A DNA stretch of 64,000 nucleotides from Niallia nealsonii (lineage in GTDB: Bacteria > Bacillota > Bacilli > Bacillales > Cytobacillaceae), in the NCBI RefSeq assembly GCF_002835805.1, contig NZ_PISE01000010.1, positions 1-64,000 of the forward strand, read 5' to 3'. This document shows, piece by piece, positions 17,680 through 25,884 of this stretch. A program made the translations under genes and the position numbers. Numbering within the stretch: position 1 is the stretch's first letter; every line of letters begins with the position of its first letter. The notes below the pieces were generated by a model. The model did no database searches. It was given only the letters and a program-made list of their open reading frames with translations, and was not told where the DNA came from.

Positions 17680-19513
17680 GTTCTTTCAAATACTGGGATT
17701 ACATCAGGCTCCATTAAAGATGAAATTAATTATTATTTATATTATATTGACAGCGATTCCAATGGCGATTATTGGTTATTTTACTTATATAGAAAATACA
17801 AAGGCAATAGAAGAGCAGGTTGGAGAATATATACCGAGACTATTAAACCAAGCAAACCAAAATATAGAAAATGAGATGGACCAGTTAAATGATTTGTCTA
17901 ATGCTATCTATAATTCTAGTGATATAATGTCTATTCTTAGAACAAGTCCTTATAAAGAGAAATCTGCTTTTTTGCAAGACGAATATACGGTTGAAAGTTT
18001 TTTGTCAAAAACCTATCTTGACAGCAATAAATCAGGAATTATGGGAGCTTTTTTATTAACAAATAACGGGAATTATATTAGCACAAAAATTCCTTACACT
18101 GGATTTGAGCTGTCAGATTCCATTGTGCCCTTTGGAGAAATCCATGATTTATCTGGTTTATCTCCACTTATTTTGCCAAAGCAAACAGATTTAGTTTTTG
18201 AAGATCATTCCCCATTTATTTTAATAGTAAATAAGATTGAGGATGTGGAGAACAGGGGAAGTTTAGGGACGCTGATACTAGCTGTAAAAGTTACCTTTAT
18301 AGACAAATTATTAAGCGGTATTGATAAAGAAGAAAGAGCAACAATGTGGCTGATGGATCAAAATGGATACATCATTTATCATCCAAATCAAACGTTAATT
18401 GGAACAACAGATGAAGAACTGAAAAACTATCCGCTGGTAAATGGCAGTTTTCGTACAACAGAAAATAGTCATGGCAGAATTTTATTCAGCATTAATCAAT
18501 CGAACACAAATAAATGGATACTGGTCCATAGTATTTCTATGAAATATTTGACAGAACGGACAGATACTGTAAAAAATGTAACCGTTGTTATTTTTATTTT
18601 ACTTGTTATTGTTACGACAGCTTTATCTATTTTTATCGCATGGTCGGTAACAAAACCAATTGGCGCACTTGGCAAAGTGATGAAAGAAGTGGAAAAAGGC
18701 AATTTACATGTGAAAATTCCTCCTGGCAATAAAGATGAAGTAGGAGAATTGGCAAATAGCTTTCAATCCATGTTAGTACAATTAAGGGAATTAATTAAAA
18801 AGAATTACGAAATTGAACTGCAACAGCGGGATGCAAAAATATATGCTTTGCAGTCACAAATCAATCCTCATTTTATGTATAACACATTGGAAACGATAGG
18901 TGCAGTGATTGAGGAAGAACAATCAGAAACAGCAACAGATATGATTTCTATTTTAGGACAGATGCTTAGGTATTCTTTAAGTGAGGGCAAGAGTTTAGTA
19001 GCATTAAAACAAGAGTGGCTACATATTAAAAATTATTTAACACTGCAAAAAATTCGCTTTGAAGATAGGGTTATTTATCAAATGGAAGGAGAAGAGCTAA
19101 TAGATTCTTATTTCACCCCTAAATTTATTATTCAGCCAATTGTTGAGAATTCATTTAAGTATGCGATGTCTAAACGAAGCGTTTTGCATATTACCATTAA
19201 AATAACAGTCTACGGGGATGAATTGCTCATAATGGTGGCAGATAATGGCCCTGGGATCCCTAAAGAAACACTTACAGCCATTTATAGAAATTTAGATTCT
19301 ACCGACTATTTTACAAAAGAGTCTGGGGTAGGTCTAACAAATGTTCATGCCAGAATTATCATGATGTTTAGCGAGAAATATGGTCTTTCCATAGATAGTG
19401 AACAAGGAAAAGGCACTATTGTTCTATTAAGACTGCCGTTAATCAATCATTCGCGCATACAGGAATTCACTCAGGGTGGGGAAGAAGGGGAGGGGAAAAA
19501 TGGAGAGAGTTAG
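17669..19513 (+). CDS. sensor histidine kinase, YesM/LytS family
   Basis: A 614-aa membrane kinase: transmembrane helix at about residues 19-38, extracellular sensor of about 260 residues, second helix around 303-325, HAMP region to about 380, coiled-coil linker, then the His-kinase domain with phosphoacceptor H401 in QINPHFMYNTLE and an ATPase domain with VENSFKYA and ADNGPGIP. It overlaps the lipoprotein gene by 11 bp and the response regulator by 14 bp, so the three products should be made in fixed ratio. The stimulus is probably the sugar-bound lipoprotein. Confidence 0.88.
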   Translation: MIFRFFQILGLHQAPLKMKLIIIYIILTAIPMAIIGYFTYIENTKAIEEQVGEYIPRLLNQANQNIENEMDQLNDLSNAIYNSSDIMSILRTSPYKEKSAFLQDEYTVESFLSKTYLDSNKSGIMGAFLLTNNGNYISTKIPYTGFELSDSIVPFGEIHDLSGLSPLILPKQTDLVFEDHSPFILIVNKIEDVENRGSLGTLILAVKVTFIDKLLSGIDKEERATMWLMDQNGYIIYHPNQTLIGTTDEELKNYPLVNGSFRTTENSHGRILFSINQSNTNKWILVHSISMKYLTERTDTVKNVTVVIFILLVIVTTALSIFIAWSVTKPIGALGKVMKEVEKGNLHVKIPPGNKDEVGELANSFQSMLVQLRELIKKNYEIELQQRDAKIYALQSQINPHFMYNTLETIGAVIEEEQSETATDMISILGQMLRYSLSEGKSLVALKQEWLHIKNYLTLQKIRFEDRVIYQMEGEELIDSYFTPKFIIQPIVENSFKYAMSKRSVLHITIKITVYGDELLIMVADNGPGIPKETLTAIYRNLDSTDYFTKESGVGLTNVHARIIMMFSEKYGLSIDSEQGKGTIVLLRLPLINHSRIQEFTQGGEEGEGKNGES

Positions 19514-21155
19514 AACCATTATTGTGGATGATGAGCCAAAAATTTTAAATCGGCTTATTCGGATTGTTCAATCATGTGGAGACGAATGGGAAATTGTCGG
19601 CACATTTTCAGATGGGAAAGAGGCTTATGATGCAATAAGCCAACAATCGCTCTCTTTTGACTTGCTGTTGACAGATGTTCAAATGCCGGAGATGGATGGA
19701 TTAAAGCTTATCCATTCATTGAGGGAAGATAATCGGATGTTTGAATCAATAATTATTAGTGGTTATGATCAATTTTCGTACCTTCAGACGGCTATGCGTC
19801 AAGGCGCTTCTAATTATCTATTAAAACCAATAAATAAAGGGCAGATGGCAGCGGAATTAGAAGATATGAAAGTGAAAATAGAGAAAAAAAGAGAGGAAGA
19901 GAAAGGAATAAAGGAGTTGGAGCATAAAGCTTCTGAATTGGATTATGCAAAACAAATTCAGTTTTTAAGCCAAGTATATATGTCAGAACCGAATGAAGAG
20001 GAAAGAAACGAATGGCTGCAATTATTTGGGGATAAAAGGCACCATCTGCTCTATTTAAGCATTGACCAAAATATAAAGCAGTCATTATCAAAGGATTTAA
20101 ATACATGGATTCGAATGGTAAATAAGGATGTGGAGGCAGTTTTTAGAAGCTGTTTATCTAATTGGGATACCTCTATCCCCGCTAATACTTGGTTGTGGAA
20201 AGATGATCTTTTTTCATTTTGGCTGCTAGTTGCAAATTCTAAAGGCAAAGATGTTTTGCCTCCTATAGAAGATATGGTGGCCATTTTAAAGGAGAAGGTA
20301 AAAAAGGAAACATCTAATACAATATCTATTGCAATAGGGAACAGATTTTTTACATTAGATGAATTTATTCAAAATAAAAAGAAGCTAGAAGCTCTCATGC
20401 AAAATAGAATAGTGTTTGGCAGCAATAAAGTATTTTGGCTAAACAAGATAGACATGGATGAAGAAAAAGGTGAAAAAGGCATTAGCAATGACTTGCTTAA
20501 AGATGTCCAACAAATAATATACAGTTTAGAAAATGGAACAAAACAGCAGATAATAGAAGCTTTAGAACAATATTTCAAAAAAATTCATCACCTAAAATCA
20601 GCAAGAGCTATTGAGGAGGCTGTGCAATTATTAGGCATTCGTATAGTAAATAGATGGATTGAACTAGACGGTTTCAGGGAAAAACGGGAATTATTTATAG
20701 AGGTATTAACATTAACGAAAAATACAGCAAACTTCTATCAATTAACAGATAAAATCAGAAACTGGGTATTTGATGCCATGGAATTGATTGATCAAGTTAA
20801 GGAAAACGAAACAGATCCAATTTATAAAGCAAAGATGTATATTAATGAGCATTTAGGTGAAAGTATAACGATTAAAATTATTGCACAGCATGTTTATATG
20901 AGTCCTACCTATTTTAGTCATTATTTTAAAGAGCAAACAGGAGAGACTGTTTTGGATTATATTACAAAATGCCGTTTAAAAAAGGCGCAAGAAATGCTTG
21001 AGACAACAGATTCTAAAATTTATGATATTTCTTTGTTGTTAGGCTATCAAGATACCAAATATTTTAGCCGTTTATTTCGCCAATGGTACGGGTACAGTCC
21101 ATCCCAATATAGAGAAAACTTTAATAAAACATATAATAAAAATATGAACAGATAA
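19500..21155 (+). CDS. response regulator, YesN family (receiver + AraC DNA-binding domain)
   Basis: A 551-aa response regulator: receiver domain at residues 1-125 with acidic pocket D10-D11, phosphoacceptor D59 (LLTDVQMPEMDG) and the KPI lysine; a long middle region of about 300 residues with a coiled-coil segment after the receiver; and a C-terminal AraC-type DNA-binding domain (about the last 100 residues, HVYMSPTYFSHYFKEQTG and GYQDTKYFSRLFRQWYG). The ATG at 19500 follows GGGGAGGGG and lies inside the kinase gene. Likely targets are rhaM-MFS just downstream or the rhamnose ABC operon; no binding site was identified. Confidence 0.88.
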   Translation: MERVRTIIVDDEPKILNRLIRIVQSCGDEWEIVGTFSDGKEAYDAISQQSLSFDLLLTDVQMPEMDGLKLIHSLREDNRMFESIIISGYDQFSYLQTAMRQGASNYLLKPINKGQMAAELEDMKVKIEKKREEEKGIKELEHKASELDYAKQIQFLSQVYMSEPNEEERNEWLQLFGDKRHHLLYLSIDQNIKQSLSKDLNTWIRMVNKDVEAVFRSCLSNWDTSIPANTWLWKDDLFSFWLLVANSKGKDVLPPIEDMVAILKEKVKKETSNTISIAIGNRFFTLDEFIQNKKKLEALMQNRIVFGSNKVFWLNKIDMDEEKGEKGISNDLLKDVQQIIYSLENGTKQQIIEALEQYFKKIHHLKSARAIEEAVQLLGIRIVNRWIELDGFREKRELFIEVLTLTKNTANFYQLTDKIRNWVFDAMELIDQVKENETDPIYKAKMYINEHLGESITIKIIAQHVYMSPTYFSHYFKEQTGETVLDYITKCRLKKAQEMLETTDSKIYDISLLLGYQDTKYFSRLFRQWYGYSPSQYRENFNKTYNKNMNR

Positions 21156-21223
21156 CATTTATCTATTTTTGTTTTTCTTTATAAATAAAGTCCTTTAAAA
21201 GAGAATATGAGTAGAATCTCTAA

Positions 21224-21270
21224 TAAAAAGAAAGATTGTTCGCGGAAGAATAATCTTTCTTTTTATTTTT
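21224..21270 (+). terminator. terminator after the sensor triad
   Basis: AAAAAGAAAGATTGTTC pairs with GAATAATCTTTCTTTTT around GCGGAA, followed by ATTTTTT. Confidence 0.85.
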
Positions 21271-21296
21271 TAGAAATACCCTTATATGCAGATAAA

Positions 21297-21357
21297 GAAA
21301 GGGGTTTCACATGTGTTTATGAAAACCTTTACAAAATCATAAATTTCACCCCCTTTC
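21297..21357 (+). promoter_or_regulatory. rhaM upstream region: long inverted repeat with cre-like site in its loop
   Basis: GAAAGGGG (21297-21304) and CCCCTTTC (21350-21357) are inverted repeats with TTTCAC/TTTCAC near both arms. Between them TGAAAACCTTTACA (21320-21333) matches the cre consensus TGWAANCGNTWNCA at 13 of 14 positions, the central CG being CC. It probably belongs to the rhaM-MFS promoter. Confidence 0.45.
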
Positions 21358-21426
21358 CGTTGTTTTGTCACCTAGAAATGTGTTGGAAATTCCTTTATAT
21401 TTTAACTGTGAGATGAATATTCAAAA

Positions 21427-21445
21427 ATAAAACAAAATAAACAAA
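21427..21445 (+). promoter_or_regulatory. candidate operator shared with rhaD, upstream of rhaM
   Basis: ATAAAACAAAATAAACAAA ends 24 bp before the rhaM start and is identical to the inverted element at 14310-14328 before rhaD. ACAAA units repeat at about 5- to 10-bp spacing. Candidate DeoR-type operator. Confidence 0.5.
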
Positions 21446-21469
21446 AAATATTGGAAGGTGGGGAACAAA

Positions 21470-21790
21470 ATGAGTGTTACAAGAATAGCAAGTGTTATGT
21501 CAGTCTATAAAGATCAGTACGAGGAGTACAAGCGCCGGCATGATGAATTATGGCCGGAAATGAAAGCAGAATTAAAAGCACATGGTGTTCATAACTATTC
21601 CATTTTTTTAGATGAAGCTTCCGGCAGGTTGTTTGCTTACTTAGAAATTGAAAGTGAAGAAAAGTGGAGCAAGATGTCTGAAACAGCGATATGTAGAAAA
21701 TGGTGGGATTATATGGAGCCATTAATGGAGACAAATCCAGATAATAGTCCTGTATCTACCGAATTAAAGAATGTTTTTTATTTAGCTTAA
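21470..21790 (+). CDS. rhaM: L-rhamnose mutarotase
   Basis: Interconverts the alpha and beta anomers of L-rhamnose; the isomerase uses one anomer. At 106 aa it matches the family length (104 in E. coli). The probable catalytic His is H24 in [11 protein letters not shown], and the conserved tryptophans in [15 protein letters not shown] are present. The ATG at 21470 is chosen since AAGGTGGGG precedes it; the frame continues four codons upstream without purpose. It is followed 39 bp later by an MFS transporter gene with which it is probably cotranscribed. Confidence 0.95.
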   Translation: MSVTRIASVMSVYKDQYEEYKRRHDELWPEMKAELKAHGVHNYSIFLDEASGRLFAYLEIESEEKWSKMSETAICRKWWDYMEPLMETNPDNSPVSTELKNVFYLA

Positions 21791-21829
21791 TTCCTTAACA
21801 TGTAAATTAAAAAGAAGGGAATGTTCAGT

Positions 21830-23104
21830 ATGGCAACAGCTACTAAAAAGGGTGGAAGAAAAGCGACAATCACAGTAGCCATGTCCAATTACCTAGAAGC
21901 AGGTTCAATTGTTGCAGGTGCAGGTGGTTTAACGCTTTGGATGGAATATCTAAATCTGGATGATTTTAAACTAGGATTGCTTGGGGCATTAAGTGCAAAC
22001 GGTTTTGGATCTGCAGTAGGTGCATTGCTCGGTGGAATATTAGTAGATAAGTATGGTCGCAAATTTATTTATAAGTATGATTTATTAGTGTATATGCTAG
22101 GGATATTATTAATTGCATTCTCCTTTAATTTCCCAATGTTGTTAATTGGTTATGTAGTAACAGGTATTGCCGTGGGTGCAGCTATTCCAGCAGCATGGAC
22201 ATATATTGCTGAAGAAGCTCCTGATAACGAAAGAGCTGCAAGAATAGGAATGGGTCAGTTAGCATGGTCTGTGGGTCCAGCAATCTCTTTATTACTTTCT
22301 GTATTATTAGCTCCATTAGGTTTATTAGGAAGCAGAATTATTTTTGTACAGCTATTTGTAATCGCTTTAATCACGTGGATTATGCAGCAGCAAATCAATG
22401 AGTCAAAAATTTGGGAAGAAGAAAAACAAAAAGAAAAAGAACAAGTACGCAAAGGAGAAGCAATTGCCAACCCAATAAAAGAATTATTCAGCATTAAAGC
22501 TAATCGTCAAGCAATTATTCTGCTTTTAGGAATTTATGTATTTTGGAATTTAGTTGCTGGTGTAATGGGATACTTTATGCCATATATTTATGAAACAGTT
22601 GGTGGATTATCAGCAGCACATGCCAATCTATTACAGGCCTTCTTATGGATATTAACAGTTGCTTCCACATACTTTGTCTTTATTAAATTTGGCGATAAAA
22701 TGAATCGAAAAGTACTTTATACAATTGGAGCGGTATTAGGAATTGTAGCATGGCTAATCCTTTCACTTGGATCAATGGGAATGTTTGAACTATTTACATT
22801 TGTTATCCTTTGGGGGATAGCGGCAGGATTTGGTGCACAATCATTTTACGGCTTATGGTCTAGTGAATTATTCCACACAAAATATCGTGCAAAAGCGCAA
22901 GGATTTTTATTCGCAATAGCTCGTGTATCGGTAGGTTTAATATCATTAGTAGTACCTCTGATGATTTCAACACTTGGATTTAAAATTTCCAGTATAATTA
23001 TGGTTGGATTCTTAGTAGTAGCAGCTGTAATAGGCTACGTTATGGCTCCTGAAACTAGAGGGAAATCATTAAAAGAAATTGAAAAAGAAAGATATTCAGC
23101 ATAA
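21830..23104 (+). CDS. MFS sugar transporter, possibly for L-rhamnose
   Basis: A 424-aa major facilitator permease with about 12 transmembrane segments, a charged central loop (about residues 185-215, rich in EEKQKEKEQ) and the MFS motifs DKYGRKF in loop 2-3 and APETRGKSLKEIEKE at the C-terminus, typical of sugar-porter and related MFS proteins. The ATG at 21830 is preferred: GAAGGGA is 9 bases upstream, whereas the ATG at 21821 abuts it. Coupling with rhaM and the shared upstream element make L-rhamnose the likely substrate, giving the cell a second uptake route beside the ABC system. The substrate is inference. Confidence 0.78.
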   Translation: MATATKKGGRKATITVAMSNYLEAGSIVAGAGGLTLWMEYLNLDDFKLGLLGALSANGFGSAVGALLGGILVDKYGRKFIYKYDLLVYMLGILLIAFSFNFPMLLIGYVVTGIAVGAAIPAAWTYIAEEAPDNERAARIGMGQLAWSVGPAISLLLSVLLAPLGLLGSRIIFVQLFVIALITWIMQQQINESKIWEEEKQKEKEQVRKGEAIANPIKELFSIKANRQAIILLLGIYVFWNLVAGVMGYFMPYIYETVGGLSAAHANLLQAFLWILTVASTYFVFIKFGDKMNRKVLYTIGAVLGIVAWLILSLGSMGMFELFTFVILWGIAAGFGAQSFYGLWSSELFHTKYRAKAQGFLFAIARVSVGLISLVVPLMISTLGFKISSIIMVGFLVVAAVIGYVMAPETRGKSLKEIEKERYSA

Positions 23105-23108
23105 AGTG

Positions 23109-23164
23109 AAACTTCAATCCATGAGGGTTTTCCACGTCCTCCACGGATTGAAGTTTTATTTTAT
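23109..23164 (+). terminator. terminator after the MFS transporter gene
   Basis: AAACTTCAATCC and GGATTGAAGTTTT form the stem, followed by ATTTTATT. The left arm GTGAAACTTCAATC is the terminal motif of the family A repeats, so this terminator may derive from one. Confidence 0.8.
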
Positions 23165-23170
23165 TAAGGG

Positions 23171-23340
23171 GGTTTTCGTAAACTTTGTTATTTTTAAAGA
23201 AGTAGGTGGATTTCCGTTCCAGGATGCTCGCTTTCCGTGGGGCGGGCGGTGAGCCTCCTCAGGCTGTGCCTTGCGGGGTCTCACCTGTTCCGCTAATCTC
23301 GCACCTTTCACTCCAATCCACCTGTTTTAACCATGGATTT
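23171..23340 (+). repeat. family B GC-rich dispersed repeat, copy B1
   Basis: About 170 bp, far richer in G+C than its surroundings. It contains a 33-bp segment (23222-23254, GGATGCTCGC … GCGGTGAGC) and a 37-bp segment (23298-23334, CTCGCACCTT … TTTTAACCAT) that recur exactly, inverted, in copy B2 at 29881-30050. No coding potential is conserved. From recollection, closely similar elements are widespread in intergenic DNA of Bacillus-related genomes. Confidence 0.8.
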
Positions 23341-23412
23341 ATTCATTGAAACGATCCGAAAAACAACCATCTTTTAGAAAACAACCTTTATTAATTAAGT
23401 TCAATCAGTTTT

Positions 23413-24258
23413 TTATTCAATAATCCTTTTTAAACCAATGCTTGATAATGCCGTCTGCAAATTGGCGCAAGTTGTGATTTTATGGAAATCGATACCTAAA
23501 GAAATAATCGTTTGGGCTATTTCTGGACGGATTCCAGAAATAATCGTTTTTACTCCAATCAGATCAAGGGCCTGCACCACTTTAAATAAGTTATCAGCTA
23601 CCATCGTATCAACAATCGGTACACCAGATATATCTAAGATTAAATACTCCACCTGCAATTTGGCAGCTTCTTCTAAGGCTACTTCTAAAATGAGCTGAGA
23701 ACGATCTGTATCAATTTCCCCAATCAGTGGAATGATGGCTGTTTCTTTAGCGACTGGAACAACAGGCACCGATAATTCTTCTAATGCAGTATAGGCTATT
23801 TTCATTAAATTTCGATTGTGCTCTTCGTAGACCTGGCCGATGATGGCACTCATTTCATCAAGAAGAGGATCAATTAGTTTTCCTACATCGAGCATAGTTA
23901 TCGCAGCAAAGGATTTTTGTTCCAGTTCTTCTGTGAAAACATGCCAAATCACATTTCGGAAAATCGAGAATGAACGAAGAGAAACGGATAATGGAATATG
24001 GTTTTTGACAAGCGTTTCTCCCGTTGTTTTCGCCCAATTAACCAGTCCATTTTCTTCTATAATATCACCCTTTAGAGTGGCTCCCATTATGGAAAAAAGT
24101 TTAGCATTCCACTTGTTGTTTTTTTCTCTATCACTATCTGTATAAATATTAAGACCTTCTTCTATATAAAACTGATTTAATAAAAGAAGGGTTTTTTCAG
24201 AAAGTATATATTGACTTTCTATCACTTTATTTCCTATATATGCTAATTCATCTTTCAA
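23413..24258 (-). CDS. RsbR-type stressosome co-antagonist protein (STAS domain)
   Basis: A 281-aa RsbR paralogue: variable N-terminal sensor region with a globin-like helical make-up (residues 1-155) and a C-terminal STAS domain (about 165-275). Two Thr residues of the RsbR family are present: T184 in GEIDTDRS and T218 in VDTMVADN, 34 residues apart as T171 and T205 are in B. subtilis RsbRA, so it should be a substrate of an RsbT-type kinase. RsbR proteins form the stressosome that controls SigB. No rsbS, rsbT or sigB lies nearby, as is usual for the stand-alone paralogues. The start is TTG at 24258 with AGGAG 10 bases upstream. It is minus strand and solitary. Confidence 0.85.
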   Translation of the reverse strand: MKDELAYIGNKVIESQYILSEKTLLLLNQFYIEEGLNIYTDSDREKNNKWNAKLFSIMGATLKGDIIEENGLVNWAKTTGETLVKNHIPLSVSLRSFSIFRNVIWHVFTEELEQKSFAAITMLDVGKLIDPLLDEMSAIIGQVYEEHNRNLMKIAYTALEELSVPVVPVAKETAIIPLIGEIDTDRSQLILEVALEEAAKLQVEYLILDISGVPIVDTMVADNLFKVVQALDLIGVKTIISGIRPEIAQTIISLGIDFHKITTCANLQTALSSIGLKRIIE

Positions 24259-24346
24259 AATGAATCATCTCCTAAACTGTCTATTAAAACTATTATACCA
24301 TTTTGTGAATAGGGATGAAGAGTAGGGCATGTTTAAAGAGAATTTA

Positions 24347-25450
24347 CTATTTAGCATATGGTCCTGAAGAATTTCTTATAACCAATTCTGGTTGATAGAC
24401 TATGGAAGAAGATGGATTTCCCCTTTTTTCAATTGCATCGATAATCCATTTAGCCGCATCTATCCCCATTTCAGTTTTAGGATGGGCTACCGTAGTTAGT
24501 TTGATATCTGTTGCTTGTGCAAGGAATGAATCATCATACCCGACGATTGAGATATCCTCTGGAATACTTAGGGAATGGTATTTAAGGACATTGATAACTT
24601 CAATAGCTAACTGATCATTGTAGCAAACAATTGCTGTAGGTTTTTGCCTGCTGGATAAGATACTTTCTAATTGTTTCAGTGGTGTGCTATTTTGTTCATC
24701 TGTTGAATAGGTAATCACCATTTCAGGAAAAAAAGGCAGATTAAATTCCTTATATGCGCGAATAAATCCTTTCATTCGATTGACACCTTGCAGATCATCT
24801 GTTTTAAATAGACCAATAATTTTTTTGTGTCCAAGCTTAATAAGATGTTCTGTTGCGATATAACCCCCATGTTCATCGTTTACGACAATATGAGGAGGTG
24901 TGAGCTGTGAATAAAATTGGTTAATCATTAGATAAGGTATCTGATTTTGCTCTAATTCTAAATAGTAATTTATATTGGGGTTATAGTTGCTGCTTTGTGT
25001 AGGCTCTACAATTAGCCCATTGATATTGCTGCTTAACATGGTTTGCAGACATTGTTTTTCTTTGTCCATATCATTATCAGTACAGGCAAAAGTTAGAGAA
25101 TACCCTTTTGTCGTTAAATAAGATTCAATTCCTTTAATGATAGATGGAAAAATATAGTCAGAAATATAGGTTGTAATAACACCGATATTTCCATTGTTTT
25201 TTATAGTGGGAAATGCAGAAGAAGAACCGGGCAATTCAATAATTTGGTTGGAACAAAAGGTTCCTGCTCCTTGCTCTCTATATAGCCACCCTTCATGAAC
25301 TAAATCACCGATTGCTTGTCTAATTGTATGTCGGCTTACTCCTAATAACTTCATTAGTTCATTTTCTGAATAAATCTTTTCTCCGGGTTTTACTTGGCCG
25401 CTTGTAATCCATCCTTTTATTTTTTCCTTTACCATATTATATTTTGTCAT
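24347..25450 (-). CDS. araR: arabinose operon repressor
   Basis: A 367-aa chimeric repressor: GntR-type winged helix at the N-terminus (about residues 1-70, ENELMKLLGVSRHTIRQAIGDLV) fused to a LacI/GalR-type sugar-binding domain (about 80-365). This architecture and sequence are those of B. subtilis AraR, which binds operators as a dimer and is released by L-arabinose. The ATG at 25450 aligns with the B. subtilis start; three extra in-frame codons upstream begin with GTG. The gene is divergent from araB, and the shared intergenic region holds AraR-like operators on both sides. Confidence 0.92.
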   Translation of the reverse strand: MTKYNMVKEKIKGWITSGQVKPGEKIYSENELMKLLGVSRHTIRQAIGDLVHEGWLYREQGAGTFCSNQIIELPGSSSAFPTIKNNGNIGVITTYISDYIFPSIIKGIESYLTTKGYSLTFACTDNDMDKEKQCLQTMLSSNINGLIVEPTQSSNYNPNINYYLELEQNQIPYLMINQFYSQLTPPHIVVNDEHGGYIATEHLIKLGHKKIIGLFKTDDLQGVNRMKGFIRAYKEFNLPFFPEMVITYSTDEQNSTPLKQLESILSSRQKPTAIVCYNDQLAIEVINVLKYHSLSIPEDISIVGYDDSFLAQATDIKLTTVAHPKTEMGIDAAKWIIDAIEKRGNPSSSIVYQPELVIRNSSGPYAK

Positions 25451-25485
25451 GTGTGCCACCGAATCACCACTTTCATAAATTTTAT

Positions 25486-25500
25486 ACTTATACGGACAAT
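25486..25500 (-). promoter_or_regulatory. AraR-like operator at the araR promoter
   Basis: On the minus strand ATTGTCCGTATAAGT resembles the B. subtilis AraR box (ATTTGTNCGTACAAAT type). It lies 36 bp upstream of the araR start, which suits autoregulation. Confidence 0.6.
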
Positions 25501-25552
25501 AAAATATAGCAACATCGTATCAAAAAAAGTAGAAGTTGACTATGAATTTTTA

Positions 25553-25663
25553 TAACGCATTAAAGGACTTTGGACCCTCACCTAATGGAGTATAAGAGAA
25601 AACGAAGAATCTAGGTGGGTAGAAATTTTCTATAACAGCCTGATTCATTCAACTAATAGTCAA
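25553..25663 (+). repeat. family A dispersed repeat, copy A4
   Basis: Colinear with copy A2: ATAACGCATTAA, CTCACCTAATGGAGTATAAG, GAAAACG, GAATCTAGGTGGGTAG, AGCCTGATTCATTCAACTAA. It ends without the TGAAGTTTCAC tail. It is inserted between the divergent araR and araB promoters. Confidence 0.65.
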
Positions 25664-25708
25664 GAGATAGGAAGCTATATTGCATTTTATATTTTTTCTA
25701 AAAAAGTA

Positions 25709-25736
25709 TTGAAAAAAATATATGAGATGTTAAACT
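25709..25736 (+). promoter_or_regulatory. possible araB promoter
   Basis: TTGAAA (25709) and TAAACT (25731) are separated by 16 bp and resemble SigA hexamers. The AraR box at 25744 would then cover the transcription start. Confidence 0.4.
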
Positions 25737-25743
25737 TTACTTA

Positions 25744-25761
25744 AAGTTATACGTACAAGTT
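25744..25761 (+). promoter_or_regulatory. AraR operator 1 upstream of araB
   Basis: AAGTTATACGTACAAGTT is a near-palindrome around ACGT, close to the AraR consensus. It is about 45-60 bp from a second copy, as in B. subtilis where paired boxes allow cooperative looping. Confidence 0.65.
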
Positions 25762-25803
25762 GGAAAAAATAGTACAGTTGTAAGTATAAATGTGTAATAA
25801 AAT

Positions 25804-25820
25804 AACCTTGTACGTAATAA
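25804..25820 (+). promoter_or_regulatory. AraR operator 2 upstream of araB
   Basis: AACCTTGTACGTAATAA has the TTGTACGTA core of AraR sites and lies 65-81 bp before the araB start. Confidence 0.6.
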
Positions 25821-25848
25821 AAAAATGATATGTAGATTTTTTAAAAAA

Positions 25849-25863
25849 ATGTAAGCGTATTCT
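25849..25863 (+). promoter_or_regulatory. cre box before araB
   Basis: ATGTAAGCGTATTCT fits the cre consensus WTGNAANCGNWNNCW at all fixed positions and sits 22 bp before the araB start, inside the leader, where CcpA could block elongation. Confidence 0.78.
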
Positions 25864-25884
25864 AACGAGGCGGAGGAGATGGGG

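Noticed and set aside
21207-21416. 69-codon open frame between the response regulator and rhaM
   Set aside because: It runs through a terminator hairpin and the rhaM regulatory region, has no ribosome site and an implausible composition.
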